A stretch of 27,538 bases of DNA from CAG-841 sp963614875. Its GTDB lineage: Bacteria; Bacillota; Clostridia; Oscillospirales; CAG-272. The position numbers were made by a program, and so were the translations under genes. Location of the stretch: the NCBI GenBank assembly GCA_963614875.1, contig CAVEFC010000019.1, forward strand, positions 1-27,538. Direction: 5' to 3'. The notes beneath the pieces were generated by a model, which was given only the letters and a program-made list of their open reading frames with translations, made no database searches and had not been told where the DNA came from. Positions 8,227-16,096 of this stretch are shown here, piece by piece (position 1 is the first letter of the stretch; each line of letters opens with the position of its first letter).

Positions 8227-10320
8227 TTACCTCGCTTTTCCGGACATTATCGGCGCTTCGAAAATGTCTTTCTTTTCTTTGAACTTCCGAATGGTTATTT
8301 TATATTCAAAAAGTGATACTTTTTCAATCGATATAAATTCAAGCTGCTTGAAGGCGGCGAGCGCCACTCCGGCGGTTATGTATGAAAGTGAGCCGGAAGA
8401 AGAAATCAGCTTTTTTATCGTTACAACTCCGATATCTCCGTCAAGCGCCGAAACAAGCTCTCTGTAAATCGCGCCGCATTCCGCCCTGCTCGGAATGTCC
8501 GATAGGAACGGAGCTCTGCCTTCAAAAATAAATTCGTCGCATTCCTTCTGCATTCCGCACAGCTTTGTTTTCGCTTCGTCGGAATAATCCATATCGCGCG
8601 CCGTAAGCTGAACGCTTTTCGTTCCTCTGAATTCATTTATATCTATTCCGCACAGAATATCGACCTCATCGCCCGGCACAAAGCCGAGCTCCGCAATATT
8701 TGCTCCGAAGAAAAGCGCCGTGAAGTTTTCTCCGTCGCGCGTCAGTATAAGCTTTGAATGCTTGCCCATACTCAGCGGCAAAACCTGCAATATCATAGCG
8801 TTTCTGAATATGAAAAGCGGCGTTGCGTTGCCCGCTCCGAACGGTTCGAGCCTGCTTATGTCGCGCACGGTGCTTTCGTTTATTTCGCCGGATCCGATTT
8901 CCGCGTCGATAACGGTTTCCCGAACGCTTTCGTCACGATTCAGGTGTTCTTTTACATAATCGTCGAGCTTCTTCCCGAATTCGTCAAGCTTATCTTTTTC
9001 AACGGTAAGCCCCGCCGCAAGCTCATGACCTCCGTACTTGCACAGCGTATCCGAGCACGCCTCGAGCGCCGAAGCAAGATTGAGCCCCTTTACGCTTCTT
9101 GCCGAGCCTTTGCCAGTAACGCCGTCGCCTTCAAATGAAATCAGCACCGACGGCATATCGTACCGTTCGGTAAGTCTTGACGCCACTATTCCTATCACGC
9201 CGTGATGCCAGTGATCGCTTGAAAGAACTATAACGTTTTCGTTTGATATATTATGCTCTTTTTCTATCATTTCGACGGCTTCGAGAAAAATTTCGTTTTC
9301 AAGCTCCTGCCTGCGTCGGTTCGTGTTGCAAAGCTCGTCTGCTATGATGTCGGCAACCCTCGGAGATTCGGCAAGAAAAAGCTGAACCGCTCTTTCGGCA
9401 TTGCCTATTCTTCCCGCGGCGTTTATACGCGGAGCGATTGTATATCCTATAAATGACGAAGTTATTTTTTTGGGATTGTCATAGTCAATTCCCGTAGCCT
9501 TGAAAAGCGCCCTTACGCCGACTTTCTGCGTATTCTGAAGCATTTTCAGTCCCGACGAAACAATTGCCCTGTTTTCATCAACAAGCGGCATAACGTCGGC
9601 TATCGTGCCTATGGTCACAAGATCCGCATATCGCCCGCACATATCATTTATTACGGATTTATCATAGCGCCCACCGCTCTTTGCGGAAAGTTCAAGCGCG
9701 CATATGAGCTTGAACGCCACGCCGACTCCCGAAAGCTCCTTGAACGGATATTTGCAATCCGGACGTTTGGGATTTACAACGGCTTCTGCCAATGGAATAT
9801 CGCTTCGGCATTGATGGTGATCGGTTATTATCACATCCACTCCGAGACTTTTCGCGTATTTTACGTCCTCTGTCGCGGTAATTCCCGTATCTACGGTTAT
9901 TATAAGAGTCGTTCCGTTTTTTGCGATACTCTCGATAGCGGAAAAATTCAGTCCGTAGCCTTCGTTTTCCCGCGATGGAATATAATAATCCATATTCGCG
10001 CCGTGCCCGCGCAGATACGTATACAGTATAGATACCGAAGTGACTCCGTCAACGTCGTAGTCGCCGTAAACGGTTATTTTCTCTCCCGAATTCAGCGCTT
10101 CTTCCGTTCTTTTTACAGCCTTATCCATATCGCAAAGCAGGTACGGATCATAAAGCTCGGAATCCGTTTTTTCAAGAAACGCTTTTGCCGATATAGGATC
10201 CGTATATCCGCGGTTTATAAGCAAACGGGCGCATATACGGCTTATTTTAAGCGAATCCGCAAGCGACGATACAAGCTCCGGATTCTGAGCCTTTATAACC
10301 CATTTACTTCTGTCAAACAT
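8227..10320 (-). CDS. recJ: Single-stranded-DNA-specific 5'-3' exonuclease RecJ
   Basis: RecJ degrades single-stranded DNA 5' to 3' in recombination and mismatch repair. The DHH phosphoesterase motifs are in order: YGDYDVDG with D87, D89 and D91, then VDTG near 143-146, DHH at 167-169 and SGVGVAFK near 197-204. The DHHA1 motif is seen as GGHELAAG. The 697-residue length lies between the E. coli enzyme (577) and the longer Bacillus form, so the extra C-terminal part (from about 565) is the Firmicute-type extension. The ATG follows GGAGG by 5 bases. RecJ directly upstream of rel is a common gene order in Firmicutes. Confidence 0.95.
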   Translation of the reverse strand: MFDRSKWVIKAQNPELVSSLADSLKISRICARLLINRGYTDPISAKAFLEKTDSELYDPYLLCDMDKAVKRTEEALNSGEKITVYGDYDVDGVTSVSILYTYLRGHGANMDYYIPSRENEGYGLNFSAIESIAKNGTTLIITVDTGITATEDVKYAKSLGVDVIITDHHQCRSDIPLAEAVVNPKRPDCKYPFKELSGVGVAFKLICALELSAKSGGRYDKSVINDMCGRYADLVTIGTIADVMPLVDENRAIVSSGLKMLQNTQKVGVRALFKATGIDYDNPKKITSSFIGYTIAPRINAAGRIGNAERAVQLFLAESPRVADIIADELCNTNRRRQELENEIFLEAVEMIEKEHNISNENVIVLSSDHWHHGVIGIVASRLTERYDMPSVLISFEGDGVTGKGSARSVKGLNLASALEACSDTLCKYGGHELAAGLTVEKDKLDEFGKKLDDYVKEHLNRDESVRETVIDAEIGSGEINESTVRDISRLEPFGAGNATPLFIFRNAMILQVLPLSMGKHSKLILTRDGENFTALFFGANIAELGFVPGDEVDILCGIDINEFRGTKSVQLTARDMDYSDEAKTKLCGMQKECDEFIFEGRAPFLSDIPSRAECGAIYRELVSALDGDIGVVTIKKLISSSGSLSYITAGVALAAFKQLEFISIEKVSLFEYKITIRKFKEKKDIFEAPIMSGKAR

Positions 10321-10332
10321 TTTATCCTCCGC

Positions 10333-11958
10333 TCAGTTCTGTTCCTCTGAGTATCTTCTGATTATTGCAAGCGCGCATCTGATGCCGTCCACGGCTGCGC
10401 TTGTTATTCCGCCGGCATAGCCGGCTCCTTCGCCGCAGGGATATATATTGTCAAAGCCTTCGGCTAAATATGTTTCGGGATCTCTGGGCATTCTCACCGG
10501 AGACGAGGTTCTCGTTTCGGGCGCGGTGAGAACGGCGTCCGAAGCCGCAAAACCTTTTATTTTTTTATCAAAATCGGTCAGTGCCGCAGACAGAGCCTCC
10601 GGCACAAATTCGGGAAATACTTTGCTTATGTCGGTAAGCGTCACTCTGCCGTCCATATAAGTCGGAGCAACCGCGCCGATGCGATTGTCAGAGCCTTTCA
10701 AAAACGAGCCTACCGTCTGCGCGGGAGCAAAATAGCTTTCTCCGCCGAGCCTGTATGCCGCCTGTTCAATATTTCTCACGAAAGCTTCTCCGCCGTCTAC
10801 GGTTCCGCCGAAATCCGCCGGCAGAACGGAAATGCATACCGCGCTGTTGGCGTTTCTGCCGTCTCTGGCGTGACAGCTCATTCCGTTTGTAACGACTCCG
10901 CCGCGCTCCGACGCCGCAGCCGCAACCTCGCCGCCCGGACACATACAGAACGTATATACGCCTCTCCCTCCCACATGAGTCGAAAGCGCATATTCGGCGT
11001 GAGGAAGTATTCCGTCGCGAGCCGCTTTTCCGTACATTGCAAAATCTATGTTTTCCTGCAGATGCTCTATTCTTACGCCGACCGAAAAAGCCTTCGGCGT
11101 CACAAAAAGATTACTGCTCCGCAGCTGCGCCACGGTATCTCTTGCGCTGTGCCCGAGCGCGAGAACAAGCGCGCCGCATTCGATTTCTCCCGCCGAAGTT
11201 CTTATTTTATTCACTTTGCCGAGGCTTTCCGATATGCCGTTCATTTTCGTGTCGAAATAAACGTCTGCACCGAGGCTCACAAGCTCTTTCAGCATATTGC
11301 CGACAACATCGACAAGATAGTCCGTTCCTATATGTGGCTTTGCTTCGTAAAGAATATTTTCGGGAGCGCCGAGCCTGTGAAACGTTTCGATTACAAAGCT
11401 GCACAGATTATCGTTTATGCGCGTCATAAGCTTTCCGTCGGAAAAAGTTCCCGCTCCGCCCGCGCCGAACTGAATGTTCGATTCGGGATCGAGCACCTGC
11501 TCGCTCTTGAAGCGCGCGACATCCGCCATACGCTTTTTTATGTCGGAGCCGCGTTCTATCACTATCGGGCGATATCCGTATTTTGCAAGAATATAAGCGC
11601 AGAACATTCCGCCCGGGCCGAGCCCAACGACGACAGGTCTGCCGCAAAGCTTTTCCGTACCGCGCTGCGCGTGTATGTCAGAGCTTGCCGCTTTGGTTAT
11701 TTTATCGGCTGCGAGGACGGCGGCGTCGTACGATTTATCCGACCTCACATCCGCCGAAACCGAGTACACGAAATGTATATCGTTTTTCTTCCTTGCATCT
11801 ACCGAACGTCTCGATATGTTGTAGGAAAGTATCTCATCTCCTGAAAAAAACTTCAAGAGCGCTTTTTCGGCTTTGCCGAAAGCATCATCTCTTGAAGCTC
11901 TGATCGGTAACGATATCCCTGATACAATAAAACGCTCTGTCTTTTTTGAGTCATTCAT
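10333..11958 (-). CDS. FAD-dependent dehydrogenase of the COG2509 type
   Basis: The 541-residue protein has an FAD/NAD(P) Rossmann motif VVVGLGPGGMFCAY near 110 followed by the acidic strand end VIERG, as in flavoprotein dehydrogenases. The first 100 residues form an extra N-terminal domain typical of COG2509. IQFGAGGAGTFSDGKL and the C-terminal IYPCGEGAGYAGGI (FAD-contacting) are also hallmarks. The reaction is not known for this family; it is widespread in anaerobic Firmicutes. The ATG lies just after the tiny membrane protein, with only a weak ribosome binding site, so translational coupling is likely. Confidence 0.85.
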   Translation of the reverse strand: MNDSKKTERFIVSGISLPIRASRDDAFGKAEKALLKFFSGDEILSYNISRRSVDARKKNDIHFVYSVSADVRSDKSYDAAVLAADKITKAASSDIHAQRGTEKLCGRPVVVGLGPGGMFCAYILAKYGYRPIVIERGSDIKKRMADVARFKSEQVLDPESNIQFGAGGAGTFSDGKLMTRINDNLCSFVIETFHRLGAPENILYEAKPHIGTDYLVDVVGNMLKELVSLGADVYFDTKMNGISESLGKVNKIRTSAGEIECGALVLALGHSARDTVAQLRSSNLFVTPKAFSVGVRIEHLQENIDFAMYGKAARDGILPHAEYALSTHVGGRGVYTFCMCPGGEVAAAASERGGVVTNGMSCHARDGRNANSAVCISVLPADFGGTVDGGEAFVRNIEQAAYRLGGESYFAPAQTVGSFLKGSDNRIGAVAPTYMDGRVTLTDISKVFPEFVPEALSAALTDFDKKIKGFAASDAVLTAPETRTSSPVRMPRDPETYLAEGFDNIYPCGEGAGYAGGITSAAVDGIRCALAIIRRYSEEQN

Positions 11959-11961
11959 AAT

Positions 11962-12132
11962 TTATATTGAACCTGCCGATACAGCGTAAACCCATATAAG
12001 TATCGCGCAAAGGAGGGATATTATTCCGATTATTATATCGGCACGTCTGCTTTTCCTTATAGTATAATCGTCCTCTGCCGGACGCTCTGACTCGTCGGAA
12101 ACATTTTTCTGTTTCTTTGAAAAAATACTCAT
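11962..12132 (-). CDS. 56-residue single-span membrane protein downstream of cdaA
   Basis: This short gene encodes a basic/acidic cytosolic head (SIFSKKQKN to YTIRKSRRAD) and one hydrophobic helix (IIIGIISLLCAILIWVYAV), ending six residues later. An ATG at 12138 also exists, but GGAGG is only 3 bases from it. The ATG at 12132 is 9 bases away and is preferred. It occupies the position where most Firmicutes carry cdaR (ybbR) behind cdaA. Its helix ends in LIWVYAV, similar in style to the CdaR N-terminal anchor, but all extracellular YbbR domains are absent. It may be a minimal CdaR-like partner of CdaA or an unrelated small protein. The tight spacing (17 bp after cdaA, 3 bp before the next gene) supports real expression. 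Confidence 0.7.
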   Translation of the reverse strand: MSIFSKKQKNVSDESERPAEDDYTIRKSRRADIIIGIISLLCAILIWVYAVSAGSI

Positions 12133-12149
12133 ATTCATTTACCTCCGTA

Positions 12150-12980
12150 TTATTTTGAAGCCTTGCCTTTTTTCTCTGCGCCGTCATCGCAAAGCAGATT
12201 TGAAAGCTCGGTTTTAAGTGTATTGTAATCATAATTGCGTCTGAGCTGACCGTCGATCGCAAGCGATATCGTGCCTGTTTCTTCGGAAACAACTATAATT
12301 ATCGCGTCGCTGTTTTCGCTCATACCTATCGCGGAACGGTGTCTTGTTCCGAGATCCTTTATTATATCGTCGTTTGTGGACATCGGCAAAAAGCATCCTG
12401 CCGCGCATATTCTTCCGCCGCGGATTATAACGGCGCCGTCATGAAGCGGAGCTTTGTTGAAGAAAATGTTTTTAAGAAGAGATACATTTACGTCCGCGTT
12501 TATTACCGTGCCCGTTTTGATGATTTCCCCGAGAGGAGTGGAGCGTTCTATAACTATAAGCGCGCCGGTATACTCTCTGGAAAGCTCGCTTGCCGCTTCG
12601 CATATCGCGGTTATGGCGTTGTGCTTCATGGATGTATTTTTCGATTCCGAAATTGTCTTTATAAACGATACTCCGCCGAATTTTTCAAGCACCGAACGAA
12701 GCTCCGGCTGGAAAAGAATAATAATCGCTATAAGCCCGACCTGAACAAGATTCGAGAACAGGAAATTCAGCGCGCGCATATTCAGCAGCTCGCTTATAAA
12801 CATAAGCACAACAATGAGAAGTACACCCATAGCAAGCTTGCTGGCGCGTCTGTCGCGTATGAATTTTACTATATAGAAAATAATTATCGCAACGAGTAAT
12901 ATATCTATTATATCTATAATGCAGTGCAGAGACTTGAATTGGTCTGCAATGATATTGAACAAAGCCTTGATTTTTTCCAT
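12150..12980 (-). CDS. cdaA: Membrane-bound diadenylate cyclase CdaA
   Basis: CdaA condenses two ATP into cyclic di-AMP, which controls potassium, osmolyte balance and wall homeostasis. The 276-residue protein has three N-terminal membrane helices (about 20-40, 47-64 and 75-92), then IILFQPELR and the DAC domain. The catalytic DGA is at 181-183 within PLHDGAVI and RHR at 213-215 within GTRHRSA. It heads a nine-gene minus-strand run. In most Firmicutes the next genes are cdaR and glmM; here there is only a 56-residue membrane protein and then a flavoprotein. The ATG at 12980 has GGGGGA about 12 bases upstream, a somewhat distant ribosome binding site. Confidence 0.96.
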   Translation of the reverse strand: MEKIKALFNIIADQFKSLHCIIDIIDILLVAIIIFYIVKFIRDRRASKLAMGVLLIVVLMFISELLNMRALNFLFSNLVQVGLIAIIILFQPELRSVLEKFGGVSFIKTISESKNTSMKHNAITAICEAASELSREYTGALIVIERSTPLGEIIKTGTVINADVNVSLLKNIFFNKAPLHDGAVIIRGGRICAAGCFLPMSTNDDIIKDLGTRHRSAIGMSENSDAIIIVVSEETGTISLAIDGQLRRNYDYNTLKTELSNLLCDDGAEKKGKASK

Positions 12981-13186
12981 AGTGTAAAGAATCCCCCGAA
13001 TAAGTCAGAAACAAATTAAACGCTTTTACGAACTGTGATACTTTATTATAATATATTTTTTTATATAAATAAATACCTTTTGCAATTATTTTTTCAATTT
13101 TTAATGAATTTTTTTATTTTTATTGCTATGAATCGCATAATTTGATATAATCTTTATATGCAAAACACTTAAAAGGATCAAATCAA
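12981..13186. promoter_or_regulatory. Divergent promoter region cdaA / ispD
   Basis: This A/T-rich intergenic stretch separates the minus-strand cdaA run from plus-strand ispDF. A minus-strand TATAAT is at 13050-13045 in a very A/T-rich context, with no good -35 box at 17 bases; it is the best candidate for the cdaA promoter. The plus-strand ispD promoter is listed separately. Confidence 0.5.
13123..13151 (+). promoter_or_regulatory. Promoter of ispDF
   Basis: TTGCTA (13123-13128), a 17-base spacer and TATAAT (13146-13151) lie 36 bp before the ispD start codon. The -10 box is perfect and the -35 box matches four of six. Confidence 0.65.
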
Positions 13187-13939
13187 ATGAATGTATTAAG
13201 AAAAATCGCGCGTGCGCTCACAAGCAAAGCGGCTCGCGAATGTAAAAAATACTACACCTCGGCAATAATCGTTGCCGCCGGAAAAAGCACAAGAACAAGC
13301 GGTGCTGTTCCGAAACAGCTTATTTCAATCAAGGGTATTCCCGTCGTTGTGCGGACAATGCTCGCTTTTGAAAAATGCCCGCTTATCAGCGAAATCGTAG
13401 TCGTTGCGGCAAAGGATCAGCTTAAAGAATACGAAGCCTTCAAAAAGCAATACGGCATAACAAAGCTGTCTGCGGTAACCGTCGGAGGAAGCACAAGAAG
13501 CGATTCCGTGCTTGCAGGCTTCGGGGCGGTATCTTCAAAGTGCGAATTTGTCGCAATTCACGACGGCGCCAGATGCCTTATAAAAACCGAAGATATAGAA
13601 AAAGTGGTAAAAAGCGCGTTCCGCTACGGCTGCGCCATAGCGGCGTCAAAATCCACGGACACATTGAAAAAGGTAGACGAAAACGGAATAATATCCGAAA
13701 CGGTAAACAGAGAGACCGTAATGCGCGCACAGACGCCTCAGGTATTTATGAAGGATATTTACGAAATTGCAGTATCATCAAAGACAAAGCCCTCCTCCCC
13801 TACCGACGACAGTATGCTTGTCGAAAGCGCGGGCTTCAAAGTTCATACCGTTGAAGCGGGAGCATATAACATAAAAATCACAACCGATGAGGATTTTTAC
13901 GTTGCGGAAAGAATAATATCGAACGGAGAAACCATATGA
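13187..13939 (+). CDS. ispD: 2-C-methyl-D-erythritol 4-phosphate cytidylyltransferase
   Basis: IspD joins CTP and MEP to give CDP-ME in the non-mevalonate isoprenoid pathway. The nucleotide-binding loop AAGKSTR follows SAIIV near residues 27-40, then GGSTRSDSV, AIHDGARC and the C-terminal GAYNIKITTDED. The 250-residue length exceeds the usual ~230 because of a basic N-terminal extension of about 25 residues (MNVLRKIARALTSKAAREC), possibly an amphipathic helix. No better internal ATG is preceded by a ribosome binding site, so the extension is kept. AAAGGAT lies upstream. It overlaps ispF by 4 bp, so the two consecutive-pathway enzymes are coupled. Confidence 0.93.
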   Translation: MNVLRKIARALTSKAARECKKYYTSAIIVAAGKSTRTSGAVPKQLISIKGIPVVVRTMLAFEKCPLISEIVVVAAKDQLKEYEAFKKQYGITKLSAVTVGGSTRSDSVLAGFGAVSSKCEFVAIHDGARCLIKTEDIEKVVKSAFRYGCAIAASKSTDTLKKVDENGIISETVNRETVMRAQTPQVFMKDIYEIAVSSKTKPSSPTDDSMLVESAGFKVHTVEAGAYNIKITTDEDFYVAERIISNGETI

Positions 13940-14424
13940 GCATCAGAATAGGACACGGATACGACGTTCACCGTCTGACAGAAGGAAGAAAGCTTGTTCT
14001 CGGCGGAGTGGAAATACCGTTTGAAAAAGGTCTGCTCGGACATTCCGACGCTGACGTGCTGCTTCACGCCATAGCAGACGCCCTTCTCGGCGCGTGCGGA
14101 CTTTCTGATATAGGCGTGCTTTTTCCGGACAGCGAGCCGGCATACGAAGGAATTTCAAGTCTTGTGCTTATCGGAAAGGTGAGCGAGGAGCTTCGCAGGC
14201 ATAACGCAAGGATAATAAATATAGATTCGACGGTAATAGCTCAAAGTCCGAAGCTTTCGCCATACATATGTCAAATGCGCGAAAAAACCGCTTCGGCGCT
14301 CGGAATAAGCGCAGAAGATGTAAATATAAAAGCAACGACGGAAGAAAGGCTCGGCTTTACCGGAAGCGGAGAAGGCATATCCGCGCACGCCGTATGTATT
14401 ATAGAAAAACAAAACAATCCATAA
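13936..14424 (+). CDS. ispF: 2-C-methyl-D-erythritol 2,4-cyclodiphosphate synthase
   Basis: IspF cyclises CDP-ME-2P to MEcPP. The 162-residue protein shows the metal-binding GHGYDVHRL at the N-terminus, LLGHSDADVLLHAIADALLG (the second metal and active-site stretch), DIGVLFPDS and the C-terminal KATTEERLGFTGSGEG, all canonical. The ATG overlaps the ispD stop as ATGA. Length is normal (155-165). No strong terminator is visible after it; spo0A follows 230 bp downstream with its own promoter. Confidence 0.97.
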   Translation: MSIRIGHGYDVHRLTEGRKLVLGGVEIPFEKGLLGHSDADVLLHAIADALLGACGLSDIGVLFPDSEPAYEGISSLVLIGKVSEELRRHNARIINIDSTVIAQSPKLSPYICQMREKTASALGISAEDVNIKATTEERLGFTGSGEGISAHAVCIIEKQNNP

Positions 14425-14558
14425 TTCCCTTTCAAACCTTTCGGTTTTCGTAATAAATCTTATTTTTTGGCGCTTGATGACGTTTTTAAGAGCTTTGTTT
14501 TGTCATTATAAACAAAACACATATTGGATTTTTGTGACAAAAATTTTTCGTTTTCGTC

Positions 14559-14587
14559 TTGCAAAGTTCTTCTTGTTGTGGTAATAT
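14559..14587 (+). promoter_or_regulatory. Promoter of spo0A
   Basis: TTGCAA (14559-14564), 17 bases and TAATAT (14582-14587) lie about 68 bp before the start codon. In the 134 bases upstream, GTTTTGT (14497-14503) and ACAAAAC (14512-14518) form a small inverted repeat. I did not find a convincing sigma-H promoter or a clear 0A box (TGNCGAA), though the search was by eye. Confidence 0.5.
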
Positions 14588-14654
14588 ATGTATGGTAGTT
14601 TTTGGAGCGGCAAAAAGCGACACGAAAAATTTACACGAAATGGAGAACAAAGAA

Positions 14655-15446
14655 ATGGATCAGAGAATTAAAGTTTTTATTGCAGACGAAAGCGCCGAGT
14701 TCCGCCGCGCGCTTAAAGAAAACCTGATAAGAGCGGGCATCGACGTTGTCGATGAAACCGACAGCGGAATAGACGTGCTTACGAAAATCAAGCGTTGCAC
14801 GCCGGACGTCGTGCTTATAGACGTATGGCTTCCGAAGCTTGACACGGTTCAGATAATCAAAAAGGCGAAAACGCTGTTTCAGAATCCGTCAAACGTACCC
14901 GATTTTATAGTGTTTTCATACTGCTCAAACCCGAATCTTTTTGCGGAAGCAACCGAAGCAGGCGCGGCATACTGTATGCACAAACCGTTTGAATATTCCA
15001 CGCTTATCGAAAGAATCGCGCGTATTTACAAAAACCGTCAGAGCGCCTATAAAAATCAGATAATGAACGGCGTTCAGTATTCGCAGGAGCCAAGCGACCT
15101 TGAAGCGCAGGTTACCGAGATCATACATAGAATAGGTGTTCCCGCTCATATAAAGGGCTATCAATATTTACGCACAGCCATAATGATGACAATAGAAGAT
15201 AACGACCTTATAAACGCGGTGACAAAGGTTCTTTATCCGTCCGTGGCGAAAAAATATCAGACAACCTCTTCAAGAGTCGAACGCGCGATACGTCATGCGA
15301 TCGAAGTCGCTTGGGACAGAGGCGATATCGATACGCTTAACGCCTTTTTCGGTTATACAATTCAGAACGAGCGCGGCAAGCCGACAAACAGCGAATTCAT
15401 TGCAATGATAGCCGACAACATGAGACTCAAAAACAAAATTTCTTAA
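14655..15446 (+). CDS. spo0A: Sporulation master response regulator Spo0A
   Basis: Spo0A is the phosphorelay-controlled regulator that starts sporulation and stationary-phase programmes. The receiver domain has the acidic pocket D11-E12, phospho-acceptor D56 (DVVLID), S88 and K110 (CMHKPF). The C-terminal DNA-binding domain is unmistakable: IGVPAHIKGYQYLR, LYPSVAKKYQTT, SRVERAIRHAIEVAW and KPTNSEFIAMIAD. The length of 263 matches B. subtilis (267). The ATG at 14655 is 9 bases after GGAG; earlier in-frame ATGs at 14590 and 14640 lack a ribosome binding site and would add an atypical tail. After D56 the usual IMPxLDG is WLPKLDT, a mild divergence. The usual upstream neighbour spoIVB is absent; ispDF takes its place. 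Confidence 0.96.
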   Translation: MDQRIKVFIADESAEFRRALKENLIRAGIDVVDETDSGIDVLTKIKRCTPDVVLIDVWLPKLDTVQIIKKAKTLFQNPSNVPDFIVFSYCSNPNLFAEATEAGAAYCMHKPFEYSTLIERIARIYKNRQSAYKNQIMNGVQYSQEPSDLEAQVTEIIHRIGVPAHIKGYQYLRTAIMMTIEDNDLINAVTKVLYPSVAKKYQTTSSRVERAIRHAIEVAWDRGDIDTLNAFFGYTIQNERGKPTNSEFIAMIADNMRLKNKIS

Positions 15447-15455
15447 AATAACCGG

Positions 15456-15497
15456 AAAGACGGCATGGCAGCTTTATTCTGCCGTGCCGTCTTTTTT
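15456..15497. terminator. spo0A terminator, shared with the convergent gene
   Basis: AAAGACGGCATGGCAG (15456-15471) and CTGCCGTGCCGTCTTT (15479-15494) form a 16-bp stem with one mismatch, followed by six T. It ends 3 bp before the stop of the convergent minus-strand gene at 15500 and may stop both transcripts. Confidence 0.88.
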
Positions 15498-15499
15498 AT

Positions 15500-16036
15500 T
15501 CAGTAAAAGCCGCACATCAAACGATTCATAAAGCCGCGCACGCAAAGCTCTCTTATACCTCCGCCCCAGGATTCAAACATACAATCTTCTTCGATTTTTG
15601 TCATCCCGCTTGCGCGGCAAATGTCTTTAAGCTCGTCGCGCGTGTATGCCCTCTCCGAAACCGCCGAGATGATGATATCTGCAAGATATTTCTGCCGTTC
15701 GGGAGTCAAAGCCCAGCACAGGCGCTGATTTTTCATAAAGGAATATCCCTGCCATTCGTTTTTGCGATAATCCGCCCCGTTGTTGCACCAAATAAACAGC
15801 GGCAAATCGCTTTCGGCAAACACGTGAACCGTGCCGCGCACAGACCAGTTTTTCACAAGCCCGTCGGCGATGGTCTGCTCGTCATAGTCGTTTGTGCGGA
15901 TTTTCAGTGAGTGCAGAGCATTCGTCATAAACTGCGCCTGCACGCCGCAAAGGTCGCGCACCACAGTCAGCTTGTCCGCAGGCGCGAGCAGATATTGATT
16001 TGTCATCTGGCGGATTTTCAGTTCTTCAAGTGTCAT
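15500..16036 (-). pseudogene. Truncated AlkZ-like winged-helix DNA glycosylase (N-terminal half)
   Basis: The 178 codons resemble the first half of HTH_42 / AlkZ-YcaQ family proteins (about 350-390 residues), which remove alkylated or crosslinked bases. Visible family features are LCGVQAQFM with the QxQ motif near residue 33, NWSVRGTVHVF, and WGGGIRELCVRGF near 159-171. The frame then ends in NRLMCGFY, where the family normally runs on for about 180 more residues. No remaining piece is seen in the 54 bp before spo0A. The start ATG has a good AAGGAG site. It follows ricT by 60 bp. A stable half-length protein is possible, but decay or deletion of the 3' part is more likely. The DNA is slightly more G+C-rich than its neighbours. 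Confidence 0.7.
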
Positions 16037-16096
16037 ATTTTCTCCTTTCGGTCGGACAAGCGGGGCTGTTTATTTTTGTGTGACAATATTATGCTT

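Noticed and set aside
11951..12292. 113-codon minus-strand frame over the cdaA 3' end
   Set aside because: It overlaps cdaA in another frame; the real gene here is the 56-codon membrane protein.
14521..14640. 0A boxes upstream of spo0A (TTGTGACAAAA, GACACGAAA)
   Set aside because: Neither matches the TGNCGAA core well enough; autoregulation cannot be claimed.
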